The position numbers and the translations under genes were made by a program. A DNA stretch of 64,000 nt from CAYVQF01 sp964454015 (GTDB lineage: Bacteria > Myxococcota_A > Bradymonadia > UBA4248), in contig CAYVQF010000009.1 of assembly GCA_964454015.1 (NCBI GenBank), positions 53,077 through 117,076 of the forward strand, given 5' to 3'. Under the pieces are notes generated by a model. That model saw only the letters and a program-made list of their open reading frames with translations, was not told the DNA's origin and made no database searches. The first letter of the stretch is position 1. Each line of letters opens with the position of its first letter. Shown one piece after another: positions 23,688 to 32,135 of the stretch.

Positions 23688-25026
23688 TGGATTTGCGAAC
23701 ATTTTCAAGATCCCCGAGTTGCGCAAGCGGATAGCGTTTACGCTTGCATTGTTGGCGGTCTATCGCATCGGGTGTTTCATAACCACACCTGGGGTTGACC
23801 GCAGCAAGATGTCGATGCTCTTTGGTGGCGACGACGGTCAGGGGATTCTCAACCTGTTCAATTTCTTCTCGGGCGGTGCGCTGGAGCAGATGTCGATTTT
23901 TGCGCTGGGGATCATGCCCTACATCAGCGCGTCGATTATCTTCCAGTTGCTGGCGGTGGTGGTCCCCACTGTCGAGAGACTGCAGAAGGAGGGGGAGCAG
24001 GGGCGCCGAAAAATCAACCAGTGGACCCGTTATCTCACCCTTGGGATTTCCTTGGTGCAGGGGATGTCCATGGCATTCTATCTGCAGAGTTTGTCCAATA
24101 GCGGAGAGGTGCGCGGCCTTGTGACGATGGAATCGGTTTGGGCGTTTCGCTTGATGACCGTGTTGTCGTTGACGACTGGGGCGGTGTTCATCATGTGGCT
24201 GGGGGAACAGATCAACGAGCGAGGTATTGGTAATGGCATCTCGCTGGTGATTTTCGCGGGTATCGTGGCGCGTATTCCCGGTGCGGCCTATCAGACCTGG
24301 GAGCAGGCCTCAGGTGATCAAGCGGGTGCGGTGGGCCTCTCTACCTTCCAGCTCGTCATTCTGGCGGGTATCATTCTGGCGACGATTGGCTTCATCTGTT
24401 TCTTTGAGAGAGCTCAGCGGCGCATCCCCATACAACACGCCAAGCGTATGGTTGGCAAGCGGGTCTTTGGTGGGCAGTCTTCATTCCTGCCGCTAAAGGT
24501 CAATACGGCTGGTGTCATTCCGCCGATCTTTGCGGGATCGATTCTGATGTTCCCGGCGACTATCGCGAGTTACTTCCCTGAGGTCGGTTGGGTGCAGTCG
24601 TTGCGGGTCGCCTTGATGCCTGGCGATTGGCGGCATATCGTCGTTTACGTGGTCATGATCATCTTCTTCTGCTTTTTCTACACGGCGGTGGTGTTCAATC
24701 CCGTGGACGTGGCGGACAACTTGAAGAAGAACCAAGCCTCCATCCCAGGGATCAGGCCTGGTAAGCAGACGGCTGAGTACATCGACCGCGCGCTGTCCCG
24801 CATCACTTTCGTGGGTGCGGCTTACATGGCAGCGGTGTGTATTTTGCCAGAGATTCTGGTCGCCAATTTCCAAGTGAGCTTCTACTTCGGTGGGACGGCG
24901 CTGTTGATCGTCGTTGGTGTGGCCCTCGATACGGTTCAACAGATTGAGGTGCATTTGATTACTCGCCACTACGATGGTTTCTCTGGCCCTGGCGGTCCGC
25001 GTATTCGCGGACGCGCGGCGGCTTAG
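23680..25026 (+). CDS. secY: Protein translocase subunit SecY
   Basis: Central pore of the Sec translocon in the inner membrane. GTG 23680 gives 448 residues with about ten membrane segments. It starts VASGFANIFKIPELRKRIAF, with the family R-x-R-I-x-F-T-L-x-x-L-x-x-Y-R-I-G. Plug/TM2 landmarks (MPYISASIIFQLL) and the cytosolic L-K-K-N-Q-A-S-I-P-G-I-R-P-G-K segment are conserved. The start overlaps rplO by eight bases. Confidence 0.97.
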   Translation: MASGFANIFKIPELRKRIAFTLALLAVYRIGCFITTPGVDRSKMSMLFGGDDGQGILNLFNFFSGGALEQMSIFALGIMPYISASIIFQLLAVVVPTVERLQKEGEQGRRKINQWTRYLTLGISLVQGMSMAFYLQSLSNSGEVRGLVTMESVWAFRLMTVLSLTTGAVFIMWLGEQINERGIGNGISLVIFAGIVARIPGAAYQTWEQASGDQAGAVGLSTFQLVILAGIILATIGFICFFERAQRRIPIQHAKRMVGKRVFGGQSSFLPLKVNTAGVIPPIFAGSILMFPATIASYFPEVGWVQSLRVALMPGDWRHIVVYVVMIIFFCFFYTAVVFNPVDVADNLKKNQASIPGIRPGKQTAEYIDRALSRITFVGAAYMAAVCILPEILVANFQVSFYFGGTALLIVVGVALDTVQQIEVHLITRHYDGFSGPGGPRIRGRAAA

Positions 25027-25045
25027 GATTGAGGGAGAAGTCGTC

Positions 25046-25699
25046 ATGGCGAGCCGTAGTCATCGGTTGATCATGTTGGGCCCGCCTGGGGCCGGAAAAG
25101 GGACTCAGGCCAAGCGCCTTAGCGCTGCGTTGGGTCTGGCGCACGTGTCTACGGGTGACATGTTGCGAGAGGCGCGTGGGGCAGGCAGTGCGCTCGGGCT
25201 TGAAGCTGAGAAGTACATGCAGGCGGGTGCGCTGGTCCCGGATGCGGTGGTCAACGGGATCGTAGCAGAGAAGTTGGCGAATCTTGGTGGTGGTTTTTTG
25301 TTGGATGGGTATCCGCGTACGCTCGAGCAAGCGCGTTCCCTGATGGAATGTGGTCAGGTGGTGAGCAATGTGGTGCTCATCGATGTTGCTGACGAGGAGC
25401 TGGTAGCGCGGATCGTGGGACGAATGAGTTGTCAGCTCTGTGGTGCCATTTATCATGTCAAGGCCATGCCGCCACGAGATGCAGGGCGCTGTGACAAGTG
25501 TGAGGGTTCGCTCGGAACGCGCGCAGACGACCGTGAGGATGTGGTGCGCGAGAGGTTGAAGGTCTATCATGCGCAGACGGCGCCTTTGGTCTCTTTTTAC
25601 GAGGCACAGGGGTTGTTGGCGCGGGTGGATGGCGCTCAGAGTACGGAACAGGTGTTTGCGGCGATTATGAAAGTACTTGAAACCGACGCGGAAGCCTGA
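25046..25699 (+). CDS. adk: Adenylate kinase, zinc-binding LID type
   Basis: Interconverts ATP + AMP and 2 ADP. 217 residues with P-loop LGPPGAGKGTQAKRL, the AMP-binding STGDMLR and the G-Y-P-R-T segment. The LID carries four cysteines (C-Q-L-C and C-D-K-C), the pattern of structural-zinc adenylate kinases. In many bacteria map and infA come next. Here a 147-base gap leads to rpmJ. Confidence 0.96.
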   Translation: MASRSHRLIMLGPPGAGKGTQAKRLSAALGLAHVSTGDMLREARGAGSALGLEAEKYMQAGALVPDAVVNGIVAEKLANLGGGFLLDGYPRTLEQARSLMECGQVVSNVVLIDVADEELVARIVGRMSCQLCGAIYHVKAMPPRDAGRCDKCEGSLGTRADDREDVVRERLKVYHAQTAPLVSFYEAQGLLARVDGAQSTEQVFAAIMKVLETDAEA

Positions 25700-25706
25700 T
25701 AGTGAA

Positions 25707-25850
25707 GTGCGCCTTGTGTTGCCCCTCTCCGGTGCGCAGGTCGAGACTTTGTTGCGAGGTTGTGGGCGGAAGGTTGAGCGGTGCAAGGAAGGTAGAGAAG
25801 AGAGAGGCATATTGGCCGTGACGGCCAGTGCATTGAGGAGGCGAGCGTGA
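25707..25850 (+). CDS. Possible 47-residue ORF coupled to rpmJ
   Basis: An open frame from GTG 25707, seven bases after the adk stop, runs to TGA 25848-25850 and overlaps the rpmJ GTG (GTGA). Translation begins VRLVLPLSGAQVETLL and is basic after residue 20. It has no resemblance to IF-1 or methionine aminopeptidase, whose genes usually stand here. No clear ribosome-binding site. It could be a real coupled leader peptide or chance. Confidence 0.25.
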   Translation: MRLVLPLSGAQVETLLRGCGRKVERCKEGREERGILAVTASALRRRA

Positions 25851-25960
25851 AGGTTCGACCGTCAGTCAAAAAGATCTGTGAGAAATGTAAGTTGATTCGC
25901 CGTAAGGGCGTGGTGCGCGTGATTTGTGACAATCCGCGACACAAACAACGCCAAGGGTGA
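25847..25960 (+). CDS. rpmJ: Large ribosomal subunit protein L36
   Basis: A 37-residue protein, MKVRPSVKKICEKCKLIRRK at its start. It has the zinc-binding C11-x2-C14...C27-x4-H32 pattern of the C+ form of L36. GTG 25847 follows GAGGAGGCGAGC. L36 helps organise 23S rRNA near helix 89. Confidence 0.95.
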   Translation: MKVRPSVKKICEKCKLIRRKGVVRVICDNPRHKQRQG

Positions 25961-25987
25961 GAATAGACCTTTAGGAGGTAAGCCGAA

Positions 25988-26353
25988 ATGGCACGAATCG
26001 CAGGCGTAGACCTTCCACGACGTAAGCGTATCGATATCGCTTTGACCTATATCTATGGTATAGGTCGCAGTCGTGCTGGGGAAATTTTGAAGAAGGCCAA
26101 TGTGGATGGTAACCGCAAGACGGACGACCTGACAGAGGCGGAGACCCGGCGCGTTCGGGAGGTGATAGATGGCCAGTATCAGGTAGAGGGTGACCTTCGC
26201 CGGCTGGTGCGGATGAATATCAAGCGTTTGATGGATCTCGGGACTTACCGGGGACTACGCCATCGGCGTGGATTGCCCGTGCGCGGTCAGAGGACCAAGA
26301 CGAATGCACGTACCCGTAAAGGCCCACGTCGCGTGGTCATCAAGAAGAAATAG
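25988..26353 (+). CDS. rpsM: Small ribosomal subunit protein S13
   Basis: S13 bridges the subunits and contacts P-site tRNA. 121 residues starting MARIAGVDLPRRKRIDIALT, with Y-I-Y-G-I-G-x-x-x-A and the basic tail R-G-Q-R-T-K-T-N-A-R-T-R-K-G. ATG 25988 after TTTAGGAGGTAAGCCGAA, a strong ribosome-binding site. Confidence 0.98.
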   Translation: MARIAGVDLPRRKRIDIALTYIYGIGRSRAGEILKKANVDGNRKTDDLTEAETRRVREVIDGQYQVEGDLRRLVRMNIKRLMDLGTYRGLRHRRGLPVRGQRTKTNARTRKGPRRVVIKKK

Positions 26354-26393
26354 GCTCTGTTCGTGTGCCAAATAGGCAAGCTAGGGGGTTCGA

Positions 26394-26801
26394 GTGGCTA
26401 AGGTCAAGGCAAAAAGTGGTGCGAAGCGCGGCGTAAAAAAGCGCGTCAAGAAGAATGTTCAGAGTGGGATTGCCCACATCCGATCGACGTTCAACAACAC
26501 GATCGTGACGATCACCGATGTGAACGGCGAGGCCGTCTCATGGTCGACCTGTGGTGCACGCGGCTTCAAGGGTTCTCGCAAATCGACGCCCTTTGCGGCA
26601 CAGATGGCGGCGGATGATGCAGCGCGCAAGGCGATGGATCATGGGATGCGCTCGATAGCAGTCTACGCCAAGGGACCGGGTTCCGGGCGCGAGGCGGCGT
26701 TGCGCGCTTTGCAGCAGGCGGGTTTGAAGATCACATTGATTCGCGATGTGACGCCTATTCCGCACAATGGCTGCAGGCCTCCAAAGCGCCGGCGTGTGTA
26801 G
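26394..26801 (+). CDS. rpsK: Small ribosomal subunit protein S11
   Basis: S11 lines the 30S platform and mRNA exit. 135 residues with a basic N-terminal tail, G-I-A-H-I-x-S-T-F-N-N-T-I-V-T-I-T-D and the C-terminal D-V-T-P-I-P-H-N-G-C-R-P-P-K-R-R-R-V. GTG 26394 with GGGG upstream. The rpsD gene that usually follows is missing. rpoA comes next. Confidence 0.98.
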   Translation: MAKVKAKSGAKRGVKKRVKKNVQSGIAHIRSTFNNTIVTITDVNGEAVSWSTCGARGFKGSRKSTPFAAQMAADDAARKAMDHGMRSIAVYAKGPGSGREAALRALQQAGLKITLIRDVTPIPHNGCRPPKRRRV

Positions 26802-26885
26802 CCACAGGGCTTGCACGAAAGGTTAAGCGAAGAGTCCAAGTGGCGAGTCAGAGCGCGTGTGCCTGTTGTGGGTGCGGAGGAAAGC

Positions 26886-27866
26886 ATGCATCGGAACTGG
26901 AGAGATCTCATTAGGCCGCGGGGCGTGGAGATCGAGAAGGAAGGAAAGAGCGATACCTACGCGAAGTTCGTGTGTGAGCCCCTCGAGAGAGGTTACGGCT
27001 ACACGCTGGGGAATGCTTTGCGCCGCATTCTTCTTAGCTCCTTGCAGGGTGCTGCAGTGACGGCGGTGCGGATCGAAGGCGCGTTGCACGAGTTTACGAC
27101 GTTGCCCGACATCAAGGAGGATGTGACGGAGATCATCCTCAACGTAAAAGAACTTCTTTTGCGCTCACACGCCAACGAGCCTCGCTGGGTGAGTGTGCAC
27201 AAGAAAGGACCCGGTTTGGTTTACGCGCGTGATCTGATCGTCGATGGAAGCATCGAGGTGCTGGCACCGGATCAAGTTATCGCGACCCTTGGCGACGGCG
27301 CTGACTTTGAGGCGAGCTTTCAGGTGGAGTCGGGGAAAGGTTATCGGCGTGCCGATGAAACCCGCGACGCTGAGCTGCCCATCGGGACGATTCTCGTCGA
27401 TGCGCTTTTTTCGCCGGTGCGGCGCGTGAATTATGCGGTGACCAATGCTCGCGTTGGTCAACACACGGACTATGACAAGTTGGCGCTCGAGATCTGGACC
27501 GATGGTTCGGTGGTGCCGGAAGACGCGCTGGCTTTCGCGGCCAAGATTCTGAAGGAGCAGGTGTCGATCTTCATCAACTTCGATGAAGAAGCTGAGCCTG
27601 AGGAGATCAAGGAAGAAGTCGTTGAGGTTCAAGTCAACGAGCATCTGGACAAACCCGTGAGCGAGTTGGAGTTGTCCATGCGGTCTTCGAACTGTCTTCA
27701 GAATGCCAATATTCGCTACATCGGTGAGTTGGTGCGGAAGACCGAAGCAGAGATGCTGAAGACGAAGAATTTTGGCAGGAAGAGCCTGCGAGAGATCAAG
27801 GACATCTTGCAGAAGATGGGGCTCAATCTCGGGATGGTACTAGACAATTGGCAGCCGCCAAACTGA
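26886..27866 (+). CDS. rpoA: RNA polymerase alpha subunit
   Basis: Dimer scaffold of RNA polymerase. ATG 26886 gives 326 residues. The N-terminal domain has F-V-C-E-P-L-E-R-G-Y-G-Y-T-L-G-N-A-L-R-R and the beta-interacting V-x-H-E-F-T-T-L-x-x-I-K-E-D-V. The C-terminal domain, which binds UP elements and activators, has the conserved R-S-x-N-C-L-x-N-A-N-I segment with the key arginine. An acidic linker lies in between. An upstream in-frame start at 26811 would add 25 non-family residues. Confidence 0.98.
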   Translation: MHRNWRDLIRPRGVEIEKEGKSDTYAKFVCEPLERGYGYTLGNALRRILLSSLQGAAVTAVRIEGALHEFTTLPDIKEDVTEIILNVKELLLRSHANEPRWVSVHKKGPGLVYARDLIVDGSIEVLAPDQVIATLGDGADFEASFQVESGKGYRRADETRDAELPIGTILVDALFSPVRRVNYAVTNARVGQHTDYDKLALEIWTDGSVVPEDALAFAAKILKEQVSIFINFDEEAEPEEIKEEVVEVQVNEHLDKPVSELELSMRSSNCLQNANIRYIGELVRKTEAEMLKTKNFGRKSLREIKDILQKMGLNLGMVLDNWQPPN

Positions 27867-27926
27867 AGTTAGCTCGGAGAGCTTGAAGCCTCCCATAGAC
27901 GGAGCCTCGGCTCCTAGGACACGATC

Positions 27927-28328
27927 ATGAGACATCGAAAAGCAGGACGAAAACTTGGAAGGAATGCGACCCATCGCAAGGCCTTGATGTCCAACCTCGT
28001 CACGAGTTTGTTCCGCTACGAGCGGATACAGACCACGGACGCCAAAGCCAAAGAGTTGAGGAGAGTCGCGGAAAAACTCATCACCCTGGGAAAGAAGGGT
28101 GATTTGCATGCGCGGCGCTTGGTCATGCGACAGATTGGCGACGAAGAGGTGGTCTCGAAGCTATTTGGTGATATTTCCAAGCGGAATGAGAACCGACAAG
28201 GCGGATACACGCGCATCTTGAAGCTCAGCGTCAGGCATGGAGATGCGGCGCCCGTTTCGGCCATCGAGTTGGTTGAACGCGCTGCTGAAGTTGCTGCGCC
28301 GGAGAAGGAAGAGAGCAGCGCTGAATAG
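27927..28328 (+). CDS. rplQ: Large ribosomal subunit protein L17
   Basis: L17 lies near the tunnel exit. 133 residues starting MRHRKAGRKLGRNATHRKAL, with the conserved L-F-R-Y-E-R-I-x-T-T-x-A-K-A-K-E-L-R block. It ends with an acidic tail (EKEESSAE). A small perfect inverted repeat (GGAGCC-TC-GGCTCC, 27901-27914) precedes it. Last gene of the cluster. Confidence 0.97.
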   Translation: MRHRKAGRKLGRNATHRKALMSNLVTSLFRYERIQTTDAKAKELRRVAEKLITLGKKGDLHARRLVMRQIGDEEVVSKLFGDISKRNENRQGGYTRILKLSVRHGDAAPVSAIELVERAAEVAAPEKEESSAE

Positions 28329-28344
28329 GCCGCTGTGATGAGGG

Positions 28345-28376
28345 AAAAAAACCGCGCGAATGCGCGGTTTTTTTTT
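28345..28376 (+). terminator. Terminator after rplQ, usable in both directions
   Basis: ACCGCGC (28351-28357) pairs with GCGCGGT (28362-28368) around GAAT. Six A stand before and a run of T after, so the stem can extend and both strands read as terminators. It ends the ribosomal cluster. From here to the IHF gene (28543) no gene or further signal was found. Confidence 0.9.
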
Positions 28377-28542
28377 GCCAGTGTTTGCAGGGCGACTGGC
28401 GTGTTGTGGGTCGACTGGGAAGAAGTCAGGGCTCGCAGGGCGCATCAACTCGCGCCTCGCAACCGCGCGATGCATTGGGCAGTGGCATCAGCGACGCGGA
28501 TAGCAGCAAAAGGTCGGTCGAGCACGTTGGGCCAGCTAGGAT

Positions 28543-28821
28543 TCAACCCAAGTTGACGCGTTCTTTGAGTTCCTTGCCCACTTTGAAGTGGATGGACTTC
28601 TTGGCGTTGACCTTGACGGATTCACCTGTCTTGGGGTTGCGGCCTTGGTAGGGCGAGTAATTTTTAGTGGAGAAAGAACCAAAGCCGCGAATTTCAATGC
28701 GATCGTCGCTGAGAAGAGATTCGGACATGGCATCGAAGATGCAGTTCACCACTTCTTCGGCGCGTTTTTTTGGAAGTTTCGTGCGAAGAGCAACCGCTTC
28801 TATCAGTTCAGACTTGGTCAT
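28543..28821 (-). CDS. HU/IHF-family DNA-bending protein, IHF-beta-like
   Basis: 92 residues starting MTKSELIEAVALRTKLPKKR. It has the family DNA-arm signature as R-I-E-I-R-G-F-G-S-F followed by G-R-N-P-K-T-G-E-S-V-K-V and H-F-K-V-G-K-E-L. The RIEIRGFGSF wording and the TKSEL start are closer to IhfB (HimD) than to HU, but the two cannot be separated with certainty here. It bends DNA and structures the nucleoid. Confidence 0.9.
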   Translation of the reverse strand: MTKSELIEAVALRTKLPKKRAEEVVNCIFDAMSESLLSDDRIEIRGFGSFSTKNYSPYQGRNPKTGESVKVNAKKSIHFKVGKELKERVNLG

Positions 28822-29023
28822 GAAGTAGCCTCTGCGGGGTTACGGTTGACAAAAGAGAGCGTCTCGACTGCGCCATATCTCGGATGCGGATAGGCGCGCA
28901 GCCTATCGTTGCGGAGACCATCGCCAAACGAGTGCTGCTATTGAAGCACAAAGAATACGTTGGCGCAAGTGCCTGGGTGCGCAAGAATGTCGATGGAGAA
29001 ACGCAAGATGGCGTCGTTGCGTT

Positions 29024-29902
29024 TTAGCTTTTCTCGAGGGCGCGCAGTTTGTTTGGGAAGATGGGGTTGCGTGGATCAAAAGAGATGGCCAAGCGAATTT
29101 TGGCCACGGCGTCAGCTTTACGTCCAGCGGCTTCGTCCTCAACGGCGGCATCGAAAAGCTCTTTGGCTTTGCGAATCTTGGGTGCGTTTTTGGCCTTGTA
29201 TTCTTCGAGCTCGGCGCGCCTCATTTTGACCTCTGCTGAAGAACCCCCGATGGAATCACCGAAGTGGCCGATCTGGATGTCATAGCGGTCGCGTTTTTTG
29301 GGGTCGACGAGGGTTTCGAAGGCGGCGGTGATCTGTTGGTAGGCGTGTTCGAGGTCAATGAGCAAAATTTCGGGAATACGGCCAAAGTAGTTGTCTGGAT
29401 GGTAGAGTCGCATCAGCGTCAGGTATGAGGCGCGGATCGTCTCGGGGCTGGAGCCGGGTTGAACGCGCAGAATATCGTAGAATGTGCCATCTCGGGTTTC
29501 TTCTAGATAGGTTTTAACCCGCTGTTCCAGGGCTTCGGGGCTTTCTGTGGGGGTCTTGACTTTGTCTTTGCCCGCCGTGGGTGTAGTTCGCGCTTGCGAG
29601 GTGGCGCCAGTCAGGAGCGCCCGCAGGGGTTCCTTGATTTCATCCAAAATCGGGACGTGTAGGACCACGCCGCCTGTTGTGCCGAGTTGATGTTGCTGTG
29701 CTTGTTTCGCGTCGAGGTGGGAGATGACGGTGACGGCGAGGGTCAGGGCACCGCCGCTCTCCAGAATACGGAGGGTGAGGTTGGTGGGTGTGCCCGGTGG
29801 TGGGGGCGTGGCAGTGGGCACGAAGAGACGTTCGCGTGCGAGCTGTACGCGATAGATTTGCTGCGCCGTGGCTAAGTCAGGAAAAGTAAGTGTCAGGGAC
29901 AT
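29024..29902 (-). CDS. PilZ-like/J-domain/TPR-like protein
   Basis: 292 residues in three parts. The first 110 residues (from G-T-P-T-N-L-T-L-R-I-L through G-G-V-V-L-H-V-P-I-L) follow the beta pattern of PilZ-like domains found in many Myxococcota proteins. No RxxxR c-di-GMP motif is visible. A Thr/Lys-rich linker leads to a J domain (about 140-207) with FYDILRVQPGSSPETIRASY and the essential HPD (in LYHPDNY). The C-terminal 60 residues are helical and TPR-like (VAKIRLAISFDPRNPIF). J domains stimulate Hsp70. dnaK lies 8 kb away. The protein has no signal peptide. Confidence 0.65.
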   Translation of the reverse strand: MSLTLTFPDLATAQQIYRVQLARERLFVPTATPPPPGTPTNLTLRILESGGALTLAVTVISHLDAKQAQQHQLGTTGGVVLHVPILDEIKEPLRALLTGATSQARTTPTAGKDKVKTPTESPEALEQRVKTYLEETRDGTFYDILRVQPGSSPETIRASYLTLMRLYHPDNYFGRIPEILLIDLEHAYQQITAAFETLVDPKKRDRYDIQIGHFGDSIGGSSAEVKMRRAELEEYKAKNAPKIRKAKELFDAAVEDEAAGRKADAVAKIRLAISFDPRNPIFPNKLRALEKS

Positions 29903-29987
29903 GTGGCCTCCTGATGGCGCGCTGGCACGAAGGATGTGAGAGAGACAATGGTGGCAGACGGACGAAGCTAAGTGTGGCTCAGAAGGT

Positions 29988-30611
29988 CTAGAGCACCACG
30001 AGGACGATGACGAAAACGATGCCCGCCAGGATCAGCGCTGATACCAAGACAATGGCAGCGATGAGGGCTTTGGAGATTGCGTTGTTGGCGGGAGGTCTCC
30101 CAGGGGAGAGCGGAATTGAGTCCTGCGCCGGGTGGGTTGCCGAAGGGATGGCCTTTTCTGCCAGCGTGGGCGCGACGGTGGACGCGTGGGCGGCGGAAGG
30201 TTGATAGGCCAAGGCGCGTTCGAGGAGGTCGGGTGCCTCTACTTGGGTGGCTCTGGCGTTGGCGTAGGCTCTGGATGACAAGTGGGATACATTGGCGTTG
30301 TTTTGTAGTTCTGCCAGCATACGCTCTGCGTCGGCTGCTGAGACTGGGATGGTCGCGCTGTGATCTTCGTCGAGGTTGGGCGGGTTCTGCATGAGGGAGG
30401 CCATTTCACTGGAGGAAAGGGAGAGTCTCAGCTCAACTTCAGTGGCGGCGTGTTGATCGACGTCAGTTGTCGCGGGGCCTTGGCTCGTGGCGACTTCCAG
30501 GGGTTTGGCCGTGAGTGCATCGAGGGTGAGGGTGGCGGCGTAAGCGACGTCAGGCTCAGGCTTGGGAGCGTCAGCGTTGTCAGGCGGCGAGTGTGTAGGT
30601 GATTTGGTCAT
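29988..30611 (-). CDS. Tail-anchored membrane protein, unknown
   Basis: 207 residues. A Pro/Ala/Thr-rich, probably disordered cytoplasmic part is followed by one C-terminal membrane segment (KALIAAIVLVSALILAGIVF, then VIVLVVL). The middle has acidic and Asn/Gln stretches (SAADAERMLAELQNN). No domain recognised. ATG 30611 is chosen. A GTG at 30656 in frame would add 15 residues and has AAGG nearby. It lies behind the PilZ-like gene on the same strand. Confidence 0.55.
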   Translation of the reverse strand: MTKSPTHSPPDNADAPKPEPDVAYAATLTLDALTAKPLEVATSQGPATTDVDQHAATEVELRLSLSSSEMASLMQNPPNLDEDHSATIPVSAADAERMLAELQNNANVSHLSSRAYANARATQVEAPDLLERALAYQPSAAHASTVAPTLAEKAIPSATHPAQDSIPLSPGRPPANNAISKALIAAIVLVSALILAGIVFVIVLVVL

Positions 30612-30778
30612 TGCATAGCCCGCTAAGCGTACAGGCGCCGACGCCGAATGACGCACAACCTTGTTATGGCGCTTCTCGCTGCGCGTTGCAGGTCAAGGTC
30701 TTGCGCGCCAAAACCGACATAAGCAACCTGCGAAAGGCGGTGGTAAAAGTCAACCTGTTGCTGGTGGTGGAAATGCGG

Positions 30779-30812
30779 GCAAAAAAAAACCCGTCGCAGA
30801 GCGACGGGTTTC
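30779..30812 (-). terminator. Terminator downstream of tRNA-Ala
   Basis: On the - strand a 10-bp stem (AACCCGTCGC, 3-base loop, GCGACGGGTT) is followed by a T run (nine A on the + strand, 30781-30789). It begins two bases after the tRNA 3' end. It is one of the clearest terminators in the window. Confidence 0.85.
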
Positions 30813-30813
30813 A

Positions 30814-30886
<73 letters not shown>

Positions 30887-30924
30887 ATTGGCTGCGACAA
30901 GAGATCCCAGCCGCAACGGCCGGC

Positions 30925-30952
30925 ATTGTATGCATGCGGGAGAAGAAAGCAA
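30925..30952 (-). promoter_or_regulatory. Candidate promoter of tRNA-Ala
   Basis: On the - strand TTGCTT (30952-30947), a 16-base spacer and TACAAT (30930-30925, 5/6) lie about 40 bases before the mature 5' end, a suitable place for a tRNA promoter. Confidence 0.5.
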
Positions 30953-31086
30953 GAAAAAACGCTTGGCAGACAATTGTGGGGAAGAGGTGGGCAGAGGTGT
31001 GAGGTTGTGTGGGTGGGCGAGGTCTGTTAATGAGGGCCGGTGTGTTGATTGGAGGCTCAGGACGCAGCGGGGTGGGGAGTTGAAGG

Positions 31087-31752
31087 ATGGGAATGTTGGA
31101 GATGCTGCTGCGGACGGGGGGGGCTAGCGATGGGGCGTCTTGCGGTCATGGGCAGGCTGATGGTGGGGCAGAGGCCTATTCGGTGGCCGTCTCGCTGCTT
31201 TCGCGTTTGCTCGATGTGGTGAGCGCGGCCCAATCGCGAGGGGATTTCGAGTGGGAGGATGTGGTGCGCGGATGTGTCGCTCAGAGAGCGCTTAGTGCGT
31301 CTGGCGCCGGGGCGGCAGAGGTGGAGCGGATCGCGGCCGGTGGCTGTGGTCGGCTGTGTTCGGCCATGGGCTGTGCGCAGCAGCTATCAAGGGAAGCGTC
31401 TGAGATGGGCTTCGACTGGCCCGACGCCGAGTCGGTGTGGGAGAAGGTCGAAGAGGAGCGCCTCGAGGTGCTGGCGGAGCTCGGGCGGGGCAAGTCAATG
31501 TCAACGCAGGCCCTGGCGGAGGAGCTGGGAGATCTGCTGTTTGCCTTGGTGAACTTTGGTCGGCATTTGGGCCTGTCGACCGAGGAGGCGCTGTGGGGCG
31601 CCAACGCGAAGTTCACGCGGCGTTTTGGTCGAATGAAAGAGGATGTCAGGCGCCGCGGCGGCGTCATGGGCGGCCTTGGGATGGACGCGTTGGAAGACCT
31701 TTGGCTGCGAGCCAAGGGGGTGGAGCGAAGGAAGGATGGAGAAGTCAGCTAA
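31087..31752 (+). CDS. Short MazG-type nucleotide pyrophosphohydrolase
   Basis: 221 residues. The C-terminal half is a MazG domain: MGFDWPDAESVWEKVEEERLEVLAE then ELGDLLFALVNFGRHLG and NAKFTRRFGRMKED, with the E-E-x-x-E and E-x-x-D metal ligands. MazG hydrolyses NTPs to NMP + PPi. The N-terminal half keeps only a weak trace of the first MazG repeat (RGDFEWEDVVRGCV). An in-frame stop two codons before ATG 31087 fixes the start, so the missing part is not simply a mis-called start. It is called mazG-like rather than mazG for this reason. Confidence 0.75.
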   Translation: MGMLEMLLRTGGASDGASCGHGQADGGAEAYSVAVSLLSRLLDVVSAAQSRGDFEWEDVVRGCVAQRALSASGAGAAEVERIAAGGCGRLCSAMGCAQQLSREASEMGFDWPDAESVWEKVEEERLEVLAELGRGKSMSTQALAEELGDLLFALVNFGRHLGLSTEEALWGANAKFTRRFGRMKEDVRRRGGVMGGLGMDALEDLWLRAKGVERRKDGEVS

Positions 31753-32044
31753 GGCCGAAGAGAGCGTTGCGGAGGAGATGCTTTCTCTGCTGCACGAGGT
31801 GCGTCGCGAGTTGCGCGCTCTGCGAAAGAGTCAACTCATCCAGTCGCAGATGCTTCATACCCTGCGGTGTGAACTACACAGCCGGGTGTCGGGCAGCCGC
31901 GATGAGCTAGGTGCGTTGATCAAAGCCAGCCATTTGGAGATTTGCGAGCGTTTAGAGAATCTTGATGGCGCGATGGTGGATCAGGACGAGCGTCTTGGCG
32001 AGCTCGAGAGCGATTTCGATGAGGTTTTCAACGGGCGTAGCTAA
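31736..32044 (+). CDS. Small coiled-coil protein
   Basis: 102 residues, nearly all helical and charged (MEKSAKAEESVAEEMLSLLH at its start, then heptad-like Leu). It starts with AAGGA upstream, inside the last 17 bases of the mazG-like gene in another frame, so the two may be coupled. No membrane segment, no family recognised. Polar, probably cytoplasmic and oligomeric. Confidence 0.6.
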   Translation: MEKSAKAEESVAEEMLSLLHEVRRELRALRKSQLIQSQMLHTLRCELHSRVSGSRDELGALIKASHLEICERLENLDGAMVDQDERLGELESDFDEVFNGRS

Positions 32045-32135
32045 GGGTGGAATGTGCTTTGCAAGGCGGGCGCACCGTTCCGCGTCGTTTGGATGACGGT
32101 GAGGGAGCGCTGGCTTCTTTTTGACATGGTCATGT

